Origin: Bacillota bacterium | Lineage (GTDB): Bacteria; Sysuimicrobiota; Sysuimicrobiia; Sysuimicrobiales; Segetimicrobiaceae | Assembly: GCA_021324255.1 (NCBI GenBank) | Contig: JAJPJL010000130.1 | Coordinates: 1-64,000, forward strand | DNA: 64,000 nucleotides | Reading direction: 5' to 3' | Shown here: piece after piece, positions 63,269 through 64,000 of the stretch | Position numbering within the stretch: position 1 is the stretch's first letter | Layout: every line of letters begins with the position of its first letter | The notes under the pieces: generated by a model | The model's database searches: none | What the model was told of the DNA's origin: nothing | Seen by the model: only the letters and a program-made list of their open reading frames with translations | Program-made: the position numbers and the translations under genes

Positions 63269-64000
63269 ATGCGCAGGACGATCTGCATGTGTTGCAGCGT
63301 CGCGGCCATCATCGGACTGCTGTGCCCTGCGTTCCCTGTCTCGGGAGCGACCCCGGTTTCCTTCGACTTGAAGTACGGAGTCCTGGCTCCTCTCACCGGC
63401 AACTCGGCAGCCGCGGGACAGGCGTGGAACGAAGCCGCGTCGGTGGGGATCAAGTACGTGACCGCGACGCTGAAAAAGCTGGACCTGCCGGACATTCACG
63501 TCGTGCTGGCGGACTCGCAGGATAGTCAGGGCAACACGCAGACAGGTGTCGAGGCGGCCCAGAAGCTCGTGAAGATCGACGGTGTCAACGTCGTCATCGG
63601 GGACTTCTACAGCGCGGTGACGAGCGCGGTGGCGACGGCCGTTACGATTCCGAACCGGGTGTTGGAATTCACCGGCGGAACGAGCCCGGCGCTCACCAAG
63701 TTGAACACCGGCACCCCGGCGTTCCTCTGGCAGCCTGTCGCGGCGGACGACGTGCAGGGCCGGGTGCTGGCGAAGATCATTGCGGCTGCCCTGGGTCCGC
63801 ACGCCAGGATCAACGTCGCCGCGCGGAACGACGCGTACGGCACGAGCCTGAGCGCCGTGTTCAAGGAGGCTTGGACATCGACCGGCGGCACCATCCCTGT
63901 GGACCTCATCTACGACCCCACTCAGCCGACGCTGGACGCGGAGGCCCAGAAGCTCGTGCAGGGAAACCCAACCGGCTGGCTGTTCATCGACTTCTGTCAG
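63269..64000 (+). CDS. ABC transporter substrate-binding protein (LivK/type-I PBP), truncated by window end
   Basis: From ATG 63269 with AAGGAGG 7 nt upstream. A signal peptide (MRRTICMCCSVAAIIGLLCP, cleavage near VSGA) is followed by the type-I binding fold: LKYGVLAPLTGNSAAAGQAW, VVLADSQDSQGNTQTGVEAA, QKLVKIDGVNVVIGDFYSAV and the domain-2 strand INVAARNDAYGTSLSAVFKE. 244 residues are visible, so perhaps 150 are missing. The ligand is unknown. Distinct from the LivK-like protein at 20.5 kb. Confidence 0.86.
   Translation, partial: MRRTICMCCSVAAIIGLLCPAFPVSGATPVSFDLKYGVLAPLTGNSAAAGQAWNEAASVGIKYVTATLKKLDLPDIHVVLADSQDSQGNTQTGVEAAQKLVKIDGVNVVIGDFYSAVTSAVATAVTIPNRVLEFTGGTSPALTKLNTGTPAFLWQPVAADDVQGRVLAKIIAAALGPHARINVAARNDAYGTSLSAVFKEAWTSTGGTIPVDLIYDPTQPTLDAEAQKLVQGNPTGWLFIDFCQ

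Overview
The window is chromosomal DNA of a high-GC, aerobic, heterotrophic bacterium. It carries a cytochrome bc / caa3 respiratory operon, type-II NADH dehydrogenase, a pyruvate dehydrogenase operon, MEP-pathway isoprenoid genes and a complete hopanoid operon. The mix (hopanoids, b6-like cytochrome b with a PDWY motif, fused CoxA-CoxC, type-2 IPP isomerase, many GTG starts and ATGA/GTGA overlaps) suits an uncultured Terrabacteria-like lineage (Chloroflexota-, Armatimonadota- or CSP1-3-like). I cannot assign a phylum from sequence alone. No rRNA, tRNA, CRISPR array, IS element or prophage was seen.

Layout. 1-11 kb is visibly less GC-rich than the rest: phosphoketolase (cut by the window edge), NDH-2, a first glucose-6-phosphate dehydrogenase with a universal stress protein, a MEDS-Crp regulator, a second Crp regulator, FtsH, a STAS protein and a DUF2231-Rieske membrane protein. 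Decayed gene pieces (FGGY kinase, class I fructose-bisphosphate aldolase, SDR) lie between them. 11.4-15 kb is a tight operon: a GTP cyclohydrolase I / pyruvoyl-tetrahydropterin synthase fusion, a methyltransferase, a glycosyltransferase and an SDR, read here as a possible modified-pterin pathway. 15-18.3 kb: Tudor-like small protein, MFS transporter, GMC oxidoreductase. 18.4-21.6 kb: branched-chain-type ABC binding protein and two permeases without ATPases. 21.8-28 kb: one operon for cytochrome b-c, Rieske, Cox4, CtaG, CoxA-C and CoxB-c.

28-34 kb is sparse, with small membrane or unknown genes, an orphan peptide-binding protein and HtrA. Together with the promoter at 21.65 kb it contains six copies of one promoter architecture: tandem 11-bp repeats resembling PHO boxes, followed at fixed spacing by a TANNNT -10 element. 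One copy precedes a truncated Tat-signal fragment that looks like a PhoX phosphatase remnant. This is the strongest undescribed signal in the window.

35-45.2 kb is a nine-gene hopanoid operon on the minus strand: a type-2 IPP isomerase fused to a YjbQ domain, then hpnC, hpnD, hpnE, shc, hpnH, hpnA, hpnG and a prenyl diphosphate synthase. It covers IPP to squalene to hopene to ribosylhopane-type lipids. An RND pump lies upstream. 48.7-51.2 kb holds a frameshifted MGDG-synthase-like glycosyltransferase, a polysaccharide deacetylase and a YkoP-like protein. ispG and a PDH E1alpha-E1beta-E2 operon follow. Divergent from PDH is a HAD hydrolase - gnd - second G6PD (frameshifted) - RidA set. The right end has an M20 peptidase, a PanE-type reductase, a gamma-glutamyltranspeptidase deletion remnant, cspA and a truncated ABC binding protein.
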